Assembly: GCA_002717305.1 (NCBI GenBank) | Contig: PBDH01000044.1 | Coordinates: forward strand, 1 to 17,189 | Direction: 5' to 3' | Origin: Gammaproteobacteria bacterium | Lineage (GTDB): Bacteria; Pseudomonadota; Gammaproteobacteria; Pseudomonadales; Litorivicinaceae | Length of the DNA stretch: 17,189 nt | In this document: positions 1-8,446 of the stretch, piece after piece | Layout: each line of letters opens with the position of its first letter | Numbering within the stretch: the first letter of the stretch is position 1 | Made by a program: the position numbers and the translations under genes | Notes under the pieces: model-generated | Seen by the model: the letters and a program-made list of their open reading frames with translations, nothing else | Database searches by the model: none | What the model was told of the DNA's origin: nothing

Positions 1-764
1 ACGATAGTCGCGACTCAACGTCAGCTGAGCGGCCGGTTCCTGATTACACAGAAGTATTGAACGATTCGCTAAAGGGTAAGGTAATCGGCCTTCCAAAACA
101 GTTTTTCGATGATCGTCTCAATACCTCCATGCGTGACGCAATGGATATGGTTCTCGAAGTCTTCAAGTCGCTTGGGGCGAGTATAGTGGAGATATCGCTT
201 GACCATGTCGCTGAAGCGATTCCCGCTTATTATGTAATCGCTCCAGCTGAGGCCAGCTCGAACTTATCAAGATTTGATGGAGTACGATTTGGCTACCGCG
301 CCGATAAACCAACAGATGTGTCGGATCTTTACGAACGGTCGCGTGGCGAAGGCTTTGGCAGCGAAGTTAAACGTCGGATTTTGATTGGAACTTACGCCCT
401 CTCTGAGGGCTATTACGATGCATACTACAGAAAAGCACAGCAGATTCGCCGTTTGATTCGTGACGACTTTAACCACGCGCTTGCTTCTTGTGATCTCATA
501 TTCGGACCGACCACACCATCAACCGCATTTGTTATTGGTGAAAAAATCTCAGACCCAGTTTCGATGTATTTAGAAGATATTTACACCGTCGCAACCAACA
601 TGGCAGGCTTACCGGGTGGCTCGTTCCAAGCACCTATGGTCAGTGGCTTACCAACCGGTTATCAGCTCACTGGTCCTGCCTTCGGCGAGAGTGTAATTCT
701 GAACGCTGCTCATCAAGTTCAAATGGCAACTGACTGGCATCGTCTGAACCCGGAGAATTTGTGA
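1..764 (+). CDS. gatA: Aspartyl/glutamyl-tRNA(Asn/Gln) amidotransferase subunit A, C-terminal part (partial)
   Basis: The reading frame is open from the left edge (first full codon at base 3) and ends with TGA at 762-764, so about 253 C-terminal residues are visible. The first of them, DSTSAERPVPDY, match the conserved GatA stretch before the start of the C-terminal half; the TTG at 57 is therefore internal, not a start. Other family landmarks are LSEGYYDAYY, the FGPTTPSTAF strand and DIYTVATNMAGLPG near the end. GatA is the amidase-signature subunit that releases ammonia from glutamine for amidation of Glu-tRNA(Gln) or Asp-tRNA(Asn) in the GatCAB complex. The Lys-Ser-Ser catalytic residues and gatC lie outside the window. 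One base separates its stop from gatB, so the two are surely co-transcribed. Confidence 0.96.
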   Translation, partial: DSRDSTSAERPVPDYTEVLNDSLKGKVIGLPKQFFDDRLNTSMRDAMDMVLEVFKSLGASIVEISLDHVAEAIPAYYVIAPAEASSNLSRFDGVRFGYRADKPTDVSDLYERSRGEGFGSEVKRRILIGTYALSEGYYDAYYRKAQQIRRLIRDDFNHALASCDLIFGPTTPSTAFVIGEKISDPVSMYLEDIYTVATNMAGLPGGSFQAPMVSGLPTGYQLTGPAFGESVILNAAHQVQMATDWHRLNPENL

Positions 765-765
765 T

Positions 766-2205
766 ATGTACGAAGCAGTCATAGGACTCGAGGTTCACGT
801 TCAACTTTCTACAACCTCTAAGATCTTCTCAGGCTCACCCACAGCTTTCGGTGCCGAACCCAATACGCAAGCATCGTTAATTGACCTGGGGATGCCGGGC
901 GTTCTTCCAGTTCCCAATGCAAAAGCGTTTGAAATGGCCGTAAAATTTGGCCTCGCAATCGATGCAAAAATCGAACAAGAATCCATCTTCGATCGCAAAA
1001 ACTATTTTTATCCCGATCTCCCAAAAGGCTATCAAATCAGCCAATTTGAAAAACCGATAGTTGGTCCGGGTCGTGTCACGATCATGATCGATGATGGACA
1101 CACTAGAACTATAAATGTCACACGCGCTCACCTTGAAGAGGATGCCGGGAAGAGCATCCACGACGTATTTGACGGGATAACGGGTATTGATCTTAACCGT
1201 GCGGGTACCCCCCTTTTAGAGATCGTCTCAGAACCTGAACTGCGTTCTGCTAGGGAGGCTGTTGCTTACCTCAAAGTCATTCATTCGATAATACGGTACC
1301 TGGATATATCAGATGGTAATATGGCAGAGGGTTCAATGCGCTGCGACTGTAACGTCTCGATTCGACCCGAAGGCTCACAAGTTCTGGGCACGCGAACGGA
1401 AATTAAGAATGTAAACTCGTTTCGTTTCGTCGAGAAAGCAATTGACACGGAGATCCGCCGCCAAATCGAAATTCTTGAAGATGGCGGGCGCGTGGTCCAA
1501 GAAACGCGATTATACGATCCCGATAAAGACGAAACGCGCCCCATGCGATCAAAAGAGGAAGCAAACGACTACCGATACTTCCCAGATCCTGATCTATTAC
1601 CAATAGTTATCGACGACAGTTTCATTGAGACCTGCCGTGGCAACCTACCCGAACTTCCAGATGCGCGCAAAGCGCGTTACATCGCCGAGTATGGAATTAC
1701 AGACTATGATGCCGGTGTCTTGGTTGCTGATCGTGATCTAGCAGATTATTTCGCTGAAGTAGCAAATATCTCAGGAGAGGGAAAACTGGCAGCGAACTGG
1801 GTTATGGGAAGCGTTTTGGCAGAACTCAATCAAACCAATACGACGATTACAAAATTCCCAGTATCTCCGCGCCAATTATCCGATTTACTCAGTCGAATAA
1901 AAGACGACACCTTGAACTCAAAAACTGCTAAAACGGTTTTTGAAGCACTACTCACTGGCGATGACGAAGTTGATACGATCATCGAGGAAAAAGGTTTAGT
2001 GCAGATGACAGACACGGGTGCCATCGAAGCCATTGTCGATGAAGTAATCTCAGAAAACTCCGATCAGGTAGCTAACTACCGTGCTGCAACCTCTGATAAA
2101 CAATCCAAGATGCTCGGGTTCTTCGTCGGTCAAGTAATGAAAAAGTCTCAAGGAAAAGCCAATCCGCAAGCGGTTAACCACATCCTCTCGTCAAAACTTA
2201 CTTAG
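766..2205 (+). CDS. gatB: Aspartyl/glutamyl-tRNA(Asn/Gln) amidotransferase subunit B
   Basis: A complete 479-residue protein of the usual GatB length. The ATG at 766 lies one base after the gatA stop. It opens with YEAVIGLEVHVQL, the GatB signature, followed by LGMPGVLPV and then the kinase-like cradle motifs TEIKNVNSFRFVEKAI and SKEEANDYRYFPDPDL. The C-terminal 150 residues form the helical plus YqeY-like tRNA-binding tail (ending GKANPQAVNHILSSKL). GatB phosphorylates the tRNA-bound Glu or Asp and receives ammonia from GatA through a tunnel. In most Gammaproteobacteria that carry GatCAB it makes Asn-tRNA(Asn), because a GlnRS is present; which substrate applies here cannot be read from the window. 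The 3' end overlaps the oppositely oriented adenylyltransferase gene by 15 bp (2191-2205). Confidence 0.98.
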   Translation: MYEAVIGLEVHVQLSTTSKIFSGSPTAFGAEPNTQASLIDLGMPGVLPVPNAKAFEMAVKFGLAIDAKIEQESIFDRKNYFYPDLPKGYQISQFEKPIVGPGRVTIMIDDGHTRTINVTRAHLEEDAGKSIHDVFDGITGIDLNRAGTPLLEIVSEPELRSAREAVAYLKVIHSIIRYLDISDGNMAEGSMRCDCNVSIRPEGSQVLGTRTEIKNVNSFRFVEKAIDTEIRRQIEILEDGGRVVQETRLYDPDKDETRPMRSKEEANDYRYFPDPDLLPIVIDDSFIETCRGNLPELPDARKARYIAEYGITDYDAGVLVADRDLADYFAEVANISGEGKLAANWVMGSVLAELNQTNTTITKFPVSPRQLSDLLSRIKDDTLNSKTAKTVFEALLTGDDEVDTIIEEKGLVQMTDTGAIEAIVDEVISENSDQVANYRAATSDKQSKMLGFFVGQVMKKSQGKANPQAVNHILSSKLT

Positions 2206-2949
2206 TGGGCTACAAACTTGGCAAGCTGGATCCTTTCGATAGGTAAATGACTTCCAGTTCATGGTTTTGGCATTAAATCGCATCAGGCGCCCAATCAGAC
2301 GATCAGGCCAACCAAGTAGGATTCCCAGAACTTCGACGGCTTGAAGCGTTCCAAGAGTGCCAACGACCGGACCCAACACCCCCGTCTCCGCACAAGTGAG
2401 TTCAACTTCGGGTATGTCAGGAGTAAAACATGCATAGCATGGGTTACCCGCAAAACGCGGATCGATGGTTGTGAGCTGGCCCTCTAAACCCAGTGCGGCC
2501 GCAGAAACTACCGGCACATTGTTGTTCCAAGCGAGCCGATTAGCCAAAAAATGTGTGGCAAACCGGTCAGTACAATCCGCTATGCACTGCGCGTTTAAAA
2601 CCTCTGAAACAACATTTTCTTCGTCAGCATAATCAGGAATCACACCAACCTCGATCCACGGGTTAATTTCCAAAATACGATCTCTTGCAGAATTCACTTT
2701 GCGCTGGTTCACACTCGTTTGACTGTGAATGACCTGACGATGGAGGTTAGTCTCATCAACAGTATCTCCATCAACCAGAGTTAGACGCCCTACCCCAGCC
2801 GCCGCCAAATAAATAGTAAGCGGACTACCAAGACCTCCAAGTCCCAGAACAATGACATGGGAATCCTTCAAAACTTTTTGTCCACTCACATCAAATTCGG
2901 GCATAAGTATCTGCCTCGCGTAGTGAAGCAATTCAGGGTCTGTCATCAT
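2191..2949 (-). CDS. moeB: MoeB/ThiF-type sulfur-carrier-protein adenylyltransferase
   Basis: A 252-residue E1-like enzyme that adenylates the C-terminal glycine of a small sulfur carrier (MoaD for molybdopterin, or ThiS for thiazole). Visible motifs are the nucleotide loop GLGGLG (about 36-41), LVDGDTVDETNLHRQ (59-72), the DCTDRF segment with the conserved Asp near 128, and two zinc CxxC pairs (CYAC at 171-174, CQVC at 243-246). Length matches E. coli MoeB (249); there is no rhodanese extension. I chose the ATG at 2949 because it overlaps the prmC stop as ATGA, and because the product then starts just before ELLHYARQILMPEFD, typical for MoeB. A longer reading from 3015 adds residues that do not fit the family. 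It is last in the hemA-prfA-prmC-moeB series. MoeB versus ThiF cannot be settled without seeing moaD or thiS. Confidence 0.93.
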   Translation of the reverse strand: MMTDPELLHYARQILMPEFDVSGQKVLKDSHVIVLGLGGLGSPLTIYLAAAGVGRLTLVDGDTVDETNLHRQVIHSQTSVNQRKVNSARDRILEINPWIEVGVIPDYADEENVVSEVLNAQCIADCTDRFATHFLANRLAWNNNVPVVSAAALGLEGQLTTIDPRFAGNPCYACFTPDIPEVELTCAETGVLGPVVGTLGTLQAVEVLGILLGWPDRLIGRLMRFNAKTMNWKSFTYRKDPACQVCSPLSKF

Positions 2950-3764
2950 GGCTTGTGCATCCTCGTTACACGATCTCTTCCAGCCAGATCTTGATAAGTT
3001 GTAATAATTTGCCAACCCAAATCAGATGCCATTAAGTACACATCATGGGCCTGACGATGGCCGTGCTCGAGACAGAGGATCCCTCCTGAACGCACGTGAT
3101 TGAGAGCGTCAGTCAATAGTTGCTCAATTAAAGCTAAGCCATTTGCTGCCGAAAATACTGCTAATTCTGGCTCATATCGTTTGACAGCAGCCTCCACTTC
3201 GGGGTCACCCCAAGCGACGTATGGAGGATTCGCCGTAACCAGATCAAACATTCCCATTCCATCAAATAAATCTGCTTGCCTAAATTGCACGTCAATCTTG
3301 AGCGAAACCGCATTAGCTCGCGCGCACGCAATGGCTTGACGACAAATATCGCTGGCTGACATCTCACACTTTGGATGACGAGACTTCAACGCGAGAGCAA
3401 CAGCTCCAGAGCCTGTGCACATATCGTGTACCTGTATTGCACGCTCTCGCGGAATCGACGCTGATGCGACTGCTACCAACATCTCAGTATCCAGCCGAGG
3501 AATCAACACGTCTGAGGTAACACTGAGTCGTAATCCGTCAAAATAAACCACTCCAAGGATATAGGCCACAGGTTCGCCCCGTCGTGAGCGTGCAGCAATC
3601 GTCAAAAGTTTTTCAATCTGCTCCTGCGATAGCGACTCTTGTTCTCTGAGAATTTGATCAACCATGACTAGGCCCAGAACCTCTTCGATGACCAAACGCT
3701 GCTCGCTGATAGTCCATTCTGCGGCCCGAATCCGATCCGAACCTAAAAGCTCCGATAAGTTCAT
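2946..3764 (-). CDS. prmC: Peptide chain release factor N(5)-glutamine methyltransferase PrmC (HemK)
   Basis: A 272-residue SAM-dependent methylase that methylates the glutamine of the GGQ motif in class-1 release factors. An N-terminal helical substrate-binding domain (about 1-75) is followed by a Rossmann methylase with the SAM loop DMCTGSGAVAL (114-124), the acidic DI after strand 2 (139-140) and the catalytic NPPY (179-182). Two conserved stretches vary slightly from the usual form: VLIPRLDTE instead of the common VLIPRPETE, and DMCTGSG for DLGTGSG. The ATG at 3764 overlaps the prfA stop as ATGA, and its own TGA overlaps the moeB start. Lying directly behind its substrate gene prfA is the standard arrangement and supports the call. 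Confidence 0.96.
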   Translation of the reverse strand: MNLSELLGSDRIRAAEWTISEQRLVIEEVLGLVMVDQILREQESLSQEQIEKLLTIAARSRRGEPVAYILGVVYFDGLRLSVTSDVLIPRLDTEMLVAVASASIPRERAIQVHDMCTGSGAVALALKSRHPKCEMSASDICRQAIACARANAVSLKIDVQFRQADLFDGMGMFDLVTANPPYVAWGDPEVEAAVKRYEPELAVFSAANGLALIEQLLTDALNHVRSGGILCLEHGHRQAHDVYLMASDLGWQIITTYQDLAGRDRVTRMHKP

Positions 3765-4849
3765 AGGCCTGAATCAAGGCCTGCCAAAAGTTCGGCCTGG
3801 TGCTCCTGCACAAGAGGATCGATGATAATCTGACAGGAACCATCCATCATCTCATCAAGACGGTAAAGTGTTAGACCAATACGATGGTCAGTTACCCGGC
3901 CCTGAGGGAAATTATAGGTCCGAATCCGCTCAGACCTATCGCCCGATCCTACGAGCGATTTTCGTTCACTCGCAACTTTGGCCTGCTGTTCCTTCCTTAC
4001 CGCATCCTCGATACGAGCATGAAGGAGCGAGAGCGCGCGTGCTTTATTTTTATGTTGTGAGCGTTCTTCCTGACATTCGACAACTAAACCAGTTGGAAGA
4101 TGTGTGATCCGAATTGCAGAGTCAGTCTTGTTCACATGCTGACCACCAGCGCCACTGGCCCTGAAGGTGTCTATCCGTAGATCTTTGGTATCAATTGCCG
4201 TCTGGGCCATCGGATCTACTTCCGCCATCACCGCGACCGTGCAGGCCGAGGTATGAATCCGACCCTGCGACTCGGTTGCTGGAATCCTCTGAACACGGTG
4301 CGCACCGGATTCAAATTTCAATCTACCGAAAACCTGATCACCTACAACTTTCAAAATTATTTCTTTGTAACCACCGAGCTCAGCCTTTGATTCTGAAATA
4401 ACTTGAGTTCTCCAGCCCTGAGATTCTGCGAATTTTAAATACATTCTTACGAGATCGCCGGCGAATAAGCCGGCCTCGTCACCACCAGTCCCTGCTCTGA
4501 TCTCAATAAAAGCACTTTTTGAATCTTCAGGTTCTCGCGGTATTAGAGCTATCTGTAGTTCTGATTCAAGCAATAAAAGCGATTCCTTACATGAGAGAAT
4601 TTCAGACTCCGCCAGCTCTTTAATATCCGCATCATTACTGGAAAGTAATCCCTCCAGATCTCCCAGATCACTTATGAGTTCTCTGCGACGCTGCACCAAC
4701 TGCACGACCGGCTCGATATCACTGTACTCCTGCGAAAAGGCAACAAACTTAGTTTGGTTCCCAATCACTTCGGGGTCGGATAACAAAGCAGCGAGTTCTT
4801 CGTATCTGTCGACAAGCTGATCTAAACTGTTCAGAAGCGTTGGTTTCAA
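3761..4849 (-). CDS. prfA: Peptide chain release factor 1 (RF1)
   Basis: A 362-residue class-1 release factor that reads UAA and UAG. The stop-codon recognition tripeptide is PAT (190-192, in RIPATESQGRIHTSA); RF2 would have SPF here, so this is RF1. The peptidyl-hydrolysis motif GGQ is at 235-237 in SGAGGQHVNKTDSA. The start appears to be a TTG at 4849-4847 whose last two bases form part of the hemA TGA (TTGA overlap). It gives MKPTLLNSLDQL, which aligns with E. coli RF1 (MKPSIVAKLEAL), and a GAGGA ribosome site at 4856-4860 sits six bases upstream, inside hemA. Translation is probably coupled to hemA. The neighbour prmC methylates Gln237. Confidence 0.97.
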   Translation of the reverse strand: MKPTLLNSLDQLVDRYEELAALLSDPEVIGNQTKFVAFSQEYSDIEPVVQLVQRRRELISDLGDLEGLLSSNDADIKELAESEILSCKESLLLLESELQIALIPREPEDSKSAFIEIRAGTGGDEAGLFAGDLVRMYLKFAESQGWRTQVISESKAELGGYKEIILKVVGDQVFGRLKFESGAHRVQRIPATESQGRIHTSACTVAVMAEVDPMAQTAIDTKDLRIDTFRASGAGGQHVNKTDSAIRITHLPTGLVVECQEERSQHKNKARALSLLHARIEDAVRKEQQAKVASERKSLVGSGDRSERIRTYNFPQGRVTDHRIGLTLYRLDEMMDGSCQIIIDPLVQEHQAELLAGLDSGL

Positions 4850-6117
4850 TCTGATTCCTCTGCGCCGTCGATTGAAAAAAGTCGGTGCGTCGCTTCAATA
4901 AGTGACAAATCACCCTGCTCAGCCGCACTTCGGAGCGCTACTGTTGGCGCATGTAAGAATTTGTTTGTGAGGTTCCTGCTCAATTGGGCGACTACTTCAT
5001 CGGCCGATCTTCCTGCCTCTAACATCTTCACCGCACGAACCAGCTCTTGCTCCGACATTATCTGCGCTGTATCACGTAATTGTTTAATCGTATCAACTGC
5101 TCTGTAACCGCGAATTTCACGCTGCCACCCATCAAGCGCGTCACTGATCAATATTTCTGCTTGGCGCGCAGCATCCTGGCGCTGGCCCAAGCCCTCTTCG
5201 ACGACTGCCTGCAGATCATCGATCGTATATAGATAAATAGAGTCCAGCTCATCAACCTCAGGCTCAATATCCCGTGGTACAGCCAAATCGACCATAAACA
5301 TGGGCTTCTGCCGCCTGAACTTCTGCGCTCGTTCTACCATCCCCTTACCAAGAATGGGGATCGGCGCTCCAGTGGATGTAATTACGATATCTGCGTCTTG
5401 AACACGGTTAGCAAGTTCCGTTAGGGGCCATGCGTGACCTGCGATTGATGCGGCAAGCGTTTCAGCGTTAGCTAGTGTTCGATTAACCACATCAATTCCG
5501 TGTACCCCTTGTCCGTTCATGTGTTCTGCGACTAACTGGATGGTTTCACCTGCACCCACGAGAACTACTTTGCACAATGACAGATCAGAAAATATTCGGC
5601 TGGCGAGATTCACTGACGCGTAAGCGACGGAGACAGGATTACGTCCGATAAGCGTCTCTGTGCGGACCCGTTTAGCGACAGCTAGAACCTTCGAGAAAGC
5701 TTGCTCAAGCTCGGGACCGCATGTCCGTGCATTATGTGCAGCACGGATTGCGTCTTTAAACTGACCCAAAATCTGAGGCTCACCAAGCACCATCGAATCG
5801 AGTCCCGAAGCAACACGCATCATGTGTAGAGCAGCATCGAGGCCTTTAAATACATACACGTGAGGTGCTAGAGTCTCGGCATCGACTGAATGATAACTAG
5901 CAAGCCAGCTTAAGACGTCAGGCTCCATAGCATCATCAATCGCTAGAAAAAGCTCTGTCCGATTACATGTTGATAAAATCGCGCCCTCACGTATCCCCGG
6001 AAATTGTTCCGTTAACTGCACCAACGCATTTGGCAGACAATGCACATCGAAAGCGACCTGCTCACGCAGTTCGACCGGTGCCGTGGTATGGTTAAGCCCA
6101 ACAGTAAAAAGAGCCAT
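4846..6117 (-). CDS. hemA: Glutamyl-tRNA reductase
   Basis: A 423-residue enzyme for the first step of the C5 tetrapyrrole pathway, NADPH-dependent reduction of Glu-tRNA(Glu) to glutamate-1-semialdehyde. The catalytic domain starts MALFTVGLNHTTAPVELRE and carries the nucleophile Cys51 in STCNRTE and His98 before the GLDSMVLGEPQILGQ motif (105-119). The NADPH domain shows VVLVGAGET (184-192) and ITSTGAP; the C-terminal dimerisation helices end with LTNKFLHAPT. It heads the minus-strand operon. Its ATG is 11 bp from the divergent start of the TPR lipoprotein gene, so its promoter must lie within that gene. There is no strong ribosome site just upstream. The presence of the enzyme shows that haem is made from glutamate, as in most bacteria outside the Alphaproteobacteria. 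Confidence 0.98.
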   Translation of the reverse strand: MALFTVGLNHTTAPVELREQVAFDVHCLPNALVQLTEQFPGIREGAILSTCNRTELFLAIDDAMEPDVLSWLASYHSVDAETLAPHVYVFKGLDAALHMMRVASGLDSMVLGEPQILGQFKDAIRAAHNARTCGPELEQAFSKVLAVAKRVRTETLIGRNPVSVAYASVNLASRIFSDLSLCKVVLVGAGETIQLVAEHMNGQGVHGIDVVNRTLANAETLAASIAGHAWPLTELANRVQDADIVITSTGAPIPILGKGMVERAQKFRRQKPMFMVDLAVPRDIEPEVDELDSIYLYTIDDLQAVVEEGLGQRQDAARQAEILISDALDGWQREIRGYRAVDTIKQLRDTAQIMSEQELVRAVKMLEAGRSADEVVAQLSRNLTNKFLHAPTVALRSAAEQGDLSLIEATHRLFSIDGAEESD

Positions 6118-6128
6118 TTAAGAAAACG

Positions 6129-7847
6129 ATGAAGCCTATTTCAAAACAGTGGCGAAATTGTAGCAGAGCTTGCGCTTTGTTGGTTCTTGTTACTCTTGTT
6201 GCTTGCCAGCCGACCAAAATAGTCAACTCAGATTTGAATAAAGTCACATCTATCAGTCCTAAAATCCCCACGAAAATACCAGATATTAGAACAATCTCTG
6301 GGCTGGTAATGTTAGCGGAGGCAAAGATTGCCTCAGGCGATGCGGAAACGGCAGTCTCCATATATCTCCGAGCTGCAAAGCAAAGCCAGAATCCTAAGGT
6401 GGCTGAGCGTGCAGCATTTTTAGCGAGGCAAGCCGGTACTGATAACCAAATCCAAGAGGCTTTGAGTCGCTGGCTAGAAATCGATCCCGGTTCGCATGGT
6501 CCACATGAGGCAGCTATCATTTATGCCGCGGAACACAATCAACCCGAATTACTTCAATCATCTCTCACGAAACTGGTAACTTCAGAACTCGACTACCGCG
6601 CACATTGGCTGGCAAATTTCTGGCTAGGATTGCCAAAGGAAAAACAACAAAGTTTTCTGGAAATAATTACTCTAGTTTCCGCGGACTCCATCAACGGCTC
6701 GCTGGCAATGGTGGTAGCTGACATCAAGAATCGACTTCAACCCCCTTCCGGAACTGAATGGCTCGATACTTGGATAGGATCGCGATCTCAACCTGCCAGT
6801 GTAGTATTATTTCGATCCCGTTTGGAACTACCCCAACGCAAGCGGGCGATAGCCTATTTAGAACGATTCGCCAAAGGTAGCCAAGACTTCAATATACGGG
6901 CTCAGCTTGCTCGTTGGCACGGACTCGAGGGCGATAACGAAACTGCGCTGACGATTCTGCGGAGACTGATCCAAGATGATAGTAGTCGGCACCAAGATTT
7001 ATTGACCTTGAGTATTCTTGAGCTGCGTAGTGGAAATCTCGATGCCGCGGAGAAACATCTAAAAACACTGCTGGCATCCGAACAGTATCGATCTGACGCA
7101 TACTATTATTTAGGTGAACTTGCTTCAAAAAAAGAGCTTAACGACCTAGCGATCGACCGATTCTTGCTAGTTGACAAAGGTGAACTCATAGTGCGGGCCA
7201 GGAAACAGTTGGCCAGTCTTGCACTTAAAAGTAATGATCTAAATCAAGCCGATCGCTGGTTCTCCGAGGCAAAAATTCTATTCCCAAATTTTGAAGTGCA
7301 GTTGAATATTGCCGAAGCTCAGTTTAAAACCGCAAATAATAAAGCTGGTGATGCGATCCCACTTCTCACAGAGGCGCTATTGCGGGATCCCGAGAGTATT
7401 GAGATTCTTTACACACGGGCGCTGGCATTTGAACAGATCGATAACATCGTTGGCGCCGAAAAAGATCTACGAACGGTTCTTGAACTAAGACCCGACGATC
7501 CGGACGCCTTAAATGCATTAGGCTATACCCTTGCTGATCGGACCGATCGATTTGACGAGGCGTTGGTTCTCATCAAAGCTGCTCTCCAGCAGAAGCCAGA
7601 ATCTGCAGCTATTCTCGACTCAATGGGCTGGGTACTTTTAAAGCTCGGACAGCTAGAGAACGCTGTGTCTTACTTTACAAAAGCTTGGGGTATAAGCCGG
7701 GATCATGAGATCGCTGCGCATTATGGCGAGCTTCTTTGGCGACTCGGACGCCATAAAGACGCTCGGGAAATTTGGAGAATAGGCTATGAATTAAACCCAG
7801 AAAGTGACAAGATTCGCCGCACGATACAACGGTTAACAAATTCGTGA
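6129..7847 (+). CDS. TPR-repeat outer-membrane lipoprotein (unknown precise function)
   Basis: A 572-residue protein with a lipoprotein signal peptide: basic N-terminus (MKPISKQWRNCSRA), hydrophobic core, and lipobox LVAC with Cys26 as the lipidated residue. Gln at +2 predicts outer-membrane sorting through the Lol system. The mature part is helical repeats: a TPR-like pair at about 57-90 and clear TPRs in the last third (about 425-456, 459-490, 493-520, 525-556), with the usual A-L-G-Y and P-at-end pattern. A large TPR protein between hemA and lolB is conserved in Pseudomonas relatives (PA4667, from memory). The role is not established; a scaffold for envelope protein assembly is inference. 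Its stop overlaps the lolB start as GTGA, so it is probably translated together with LolB. The ribosome site before the ATG is weak. Confidence 0.9.
   Translation: MKPISKQWRNCSRACALLVLVTLVACQPTKIVNSDLNKVTSISPKIPTKIPDIRTISGLVMLAEAKIASGDAETAVSIYLRAAKQSQNPKVAERAAFLARQAGTDNQIQEALSRWLEIDPGSHGPHEAAIIYAAEHNQPELLQSSLTKLVTSELDYRAHWLANFWLGLPKEKQQSFLEIITLVSADSINGSLAMVVADIKNRLQPPSGTEWLDTWIGSRSQPASVVLFRSRLELPQRKRAIAYLERFAKGSQDFNIRAQLARWHGLEGDNETALTILRRLIQDDSSRHQDLLTLSILELRSGNLDAAEKHLKTLLASEQYRSDAYYYLGELASKKELNDLAIDRFLLVDKGELIVRARKQLASLALKSNDLNQADRWFSEAKILFPNFEVQLNIAEAQFKTANNKAGDAIPLLTEALLRDPESIEILYTRALAFEQIDNIVGAEKDLRTVLELRPDDPDALNALGYTLADRTDRFDEALVLIKAALQQKPESAAILDSMGWVLLKLGQLENAVSYFTKAWGISRDHEIAAHYGELLWRLGRHKDAREIWRIGYELNPESDKIRRTIQRLTNS
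6157..6162 (-). promoter_or_regulatory. Candidate -10 element for the hemA operon
   Basis: Read on the minus strand this is TACAAT, one mismatch from the sigma-70 -10 consensus. It would start transcription around 6150, giving a leader of about 33 bases before the hemA ATG. It lies inside the first codons of the divergent TPR lipoprotein gene, where the promoter has to be since only 11 bp separate the two starts. I see no good -35 at 16-18 bp, so activator dependence or another promoter is possible. Confidence 0.3.
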
Positions 7848-8446
7848 AGCATTTTTTTTATACTCTTTTCGTAAGCATATTTCTGACTGGCTGCTCACTG
7901 ATGCCGTGGTCTTCCAGTGACGACGTTGAAGTGCTTACCTTTCTGCCCGCCGATCAACTTAATCAGTGGGATTTAACCGCAAAGTTCGCCGTGTCAACGA
8001 AGGAAAAAACCGAATCGGGAAGCATTCGCTGGATGTTGAACTCTGTTGAAGAGCGTCTTGATATACTGTCCCCAACTGGGTCTGTCGTTGCAAAAGTGAC
8101 AGTCACCGACTCGGTAGCACGCCTTCAGACGGATGCTCAGGAAAGTGTTGCGAAGGATGCGGATATATTATTTCGTGAGGTTATGGGAACTTCTTTTCCG
8201 GTGAGTGCGCTTCGATTTTGGATAAGGGGACTCGAAGCGCCAAATCTGCCGCTTGAGTCGATTGAAAAAGACGGGGATGGCCGGATCACTGTGCTCATCC
8301 AAGATGGATGGCGACTTACCTATAACGGCAACATCGCAATCGAATCAGGATCACACCGGTTTGAAGTACCAAGACGTCTAACCGCAACCCGTGGTGAGAT
8401 AGAGATTCGCTGGGCCAGTACCGAATGGCAGGCACTCGACCATTAA
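7844..8446 (+). CDS. lolB: Outer-membrane lipoprotein receptor LolB
   Basis: A 200-residue lipoprotein that takes lipoproteins from periplasmic LolA and inserts them into the outer membrane. It starts at GTG 7844 (GTGA overlap with the upstream stop). The signal peptide MKHFFYTLFVSIFLTGC has lipobox LTGC and Cys17. The mature sequence follows the LolB pattern: WDLTAKFAVST, SGSIRWMLNSVEERLDILSPTG, the ALRFWIRGL segment and a closing WRLTYNG...PRRLTATRGEIEIRW. Length is close to E. coli LolB (207 precursor). Identification is also supported by position before ispE, a very stable gammaproteobacterial pairing. A run of eight T at 7852-7859 lies in the signal-peptide codons. The last 22 bp overlap the ispE start. 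Confidence 0.95.
   Translation: MKHFFYTLFVSIFLTGCSLMPWSSSDDVEVLTFLPADQLNQWDLTAKFAVSTKEKTESGSIRWMLNSVEERLDILSPTGSVVAKVTVTDSVARLQTDAQESVAKDADILFREVMGTSFPVSALRFWIRGLEAPNLPLESIEKDGDGRITVLIQDGWRLTYNGNIAIESGSHRFEVPRRLTATRGEIEIRWASTEWQALDH

Noticed and set aside
57..59. TTG as a gatA start
   Set aside because: The frame continues upstream to the window edge with conserved GatA residues.
7851..7860. Run of eight T in the lolB signal sequence as a phase-variation tract
   Set aside because: LolB is normally essential, and T runs of this length are common in signal-peptide codons; no evidence of length variation can be seen.
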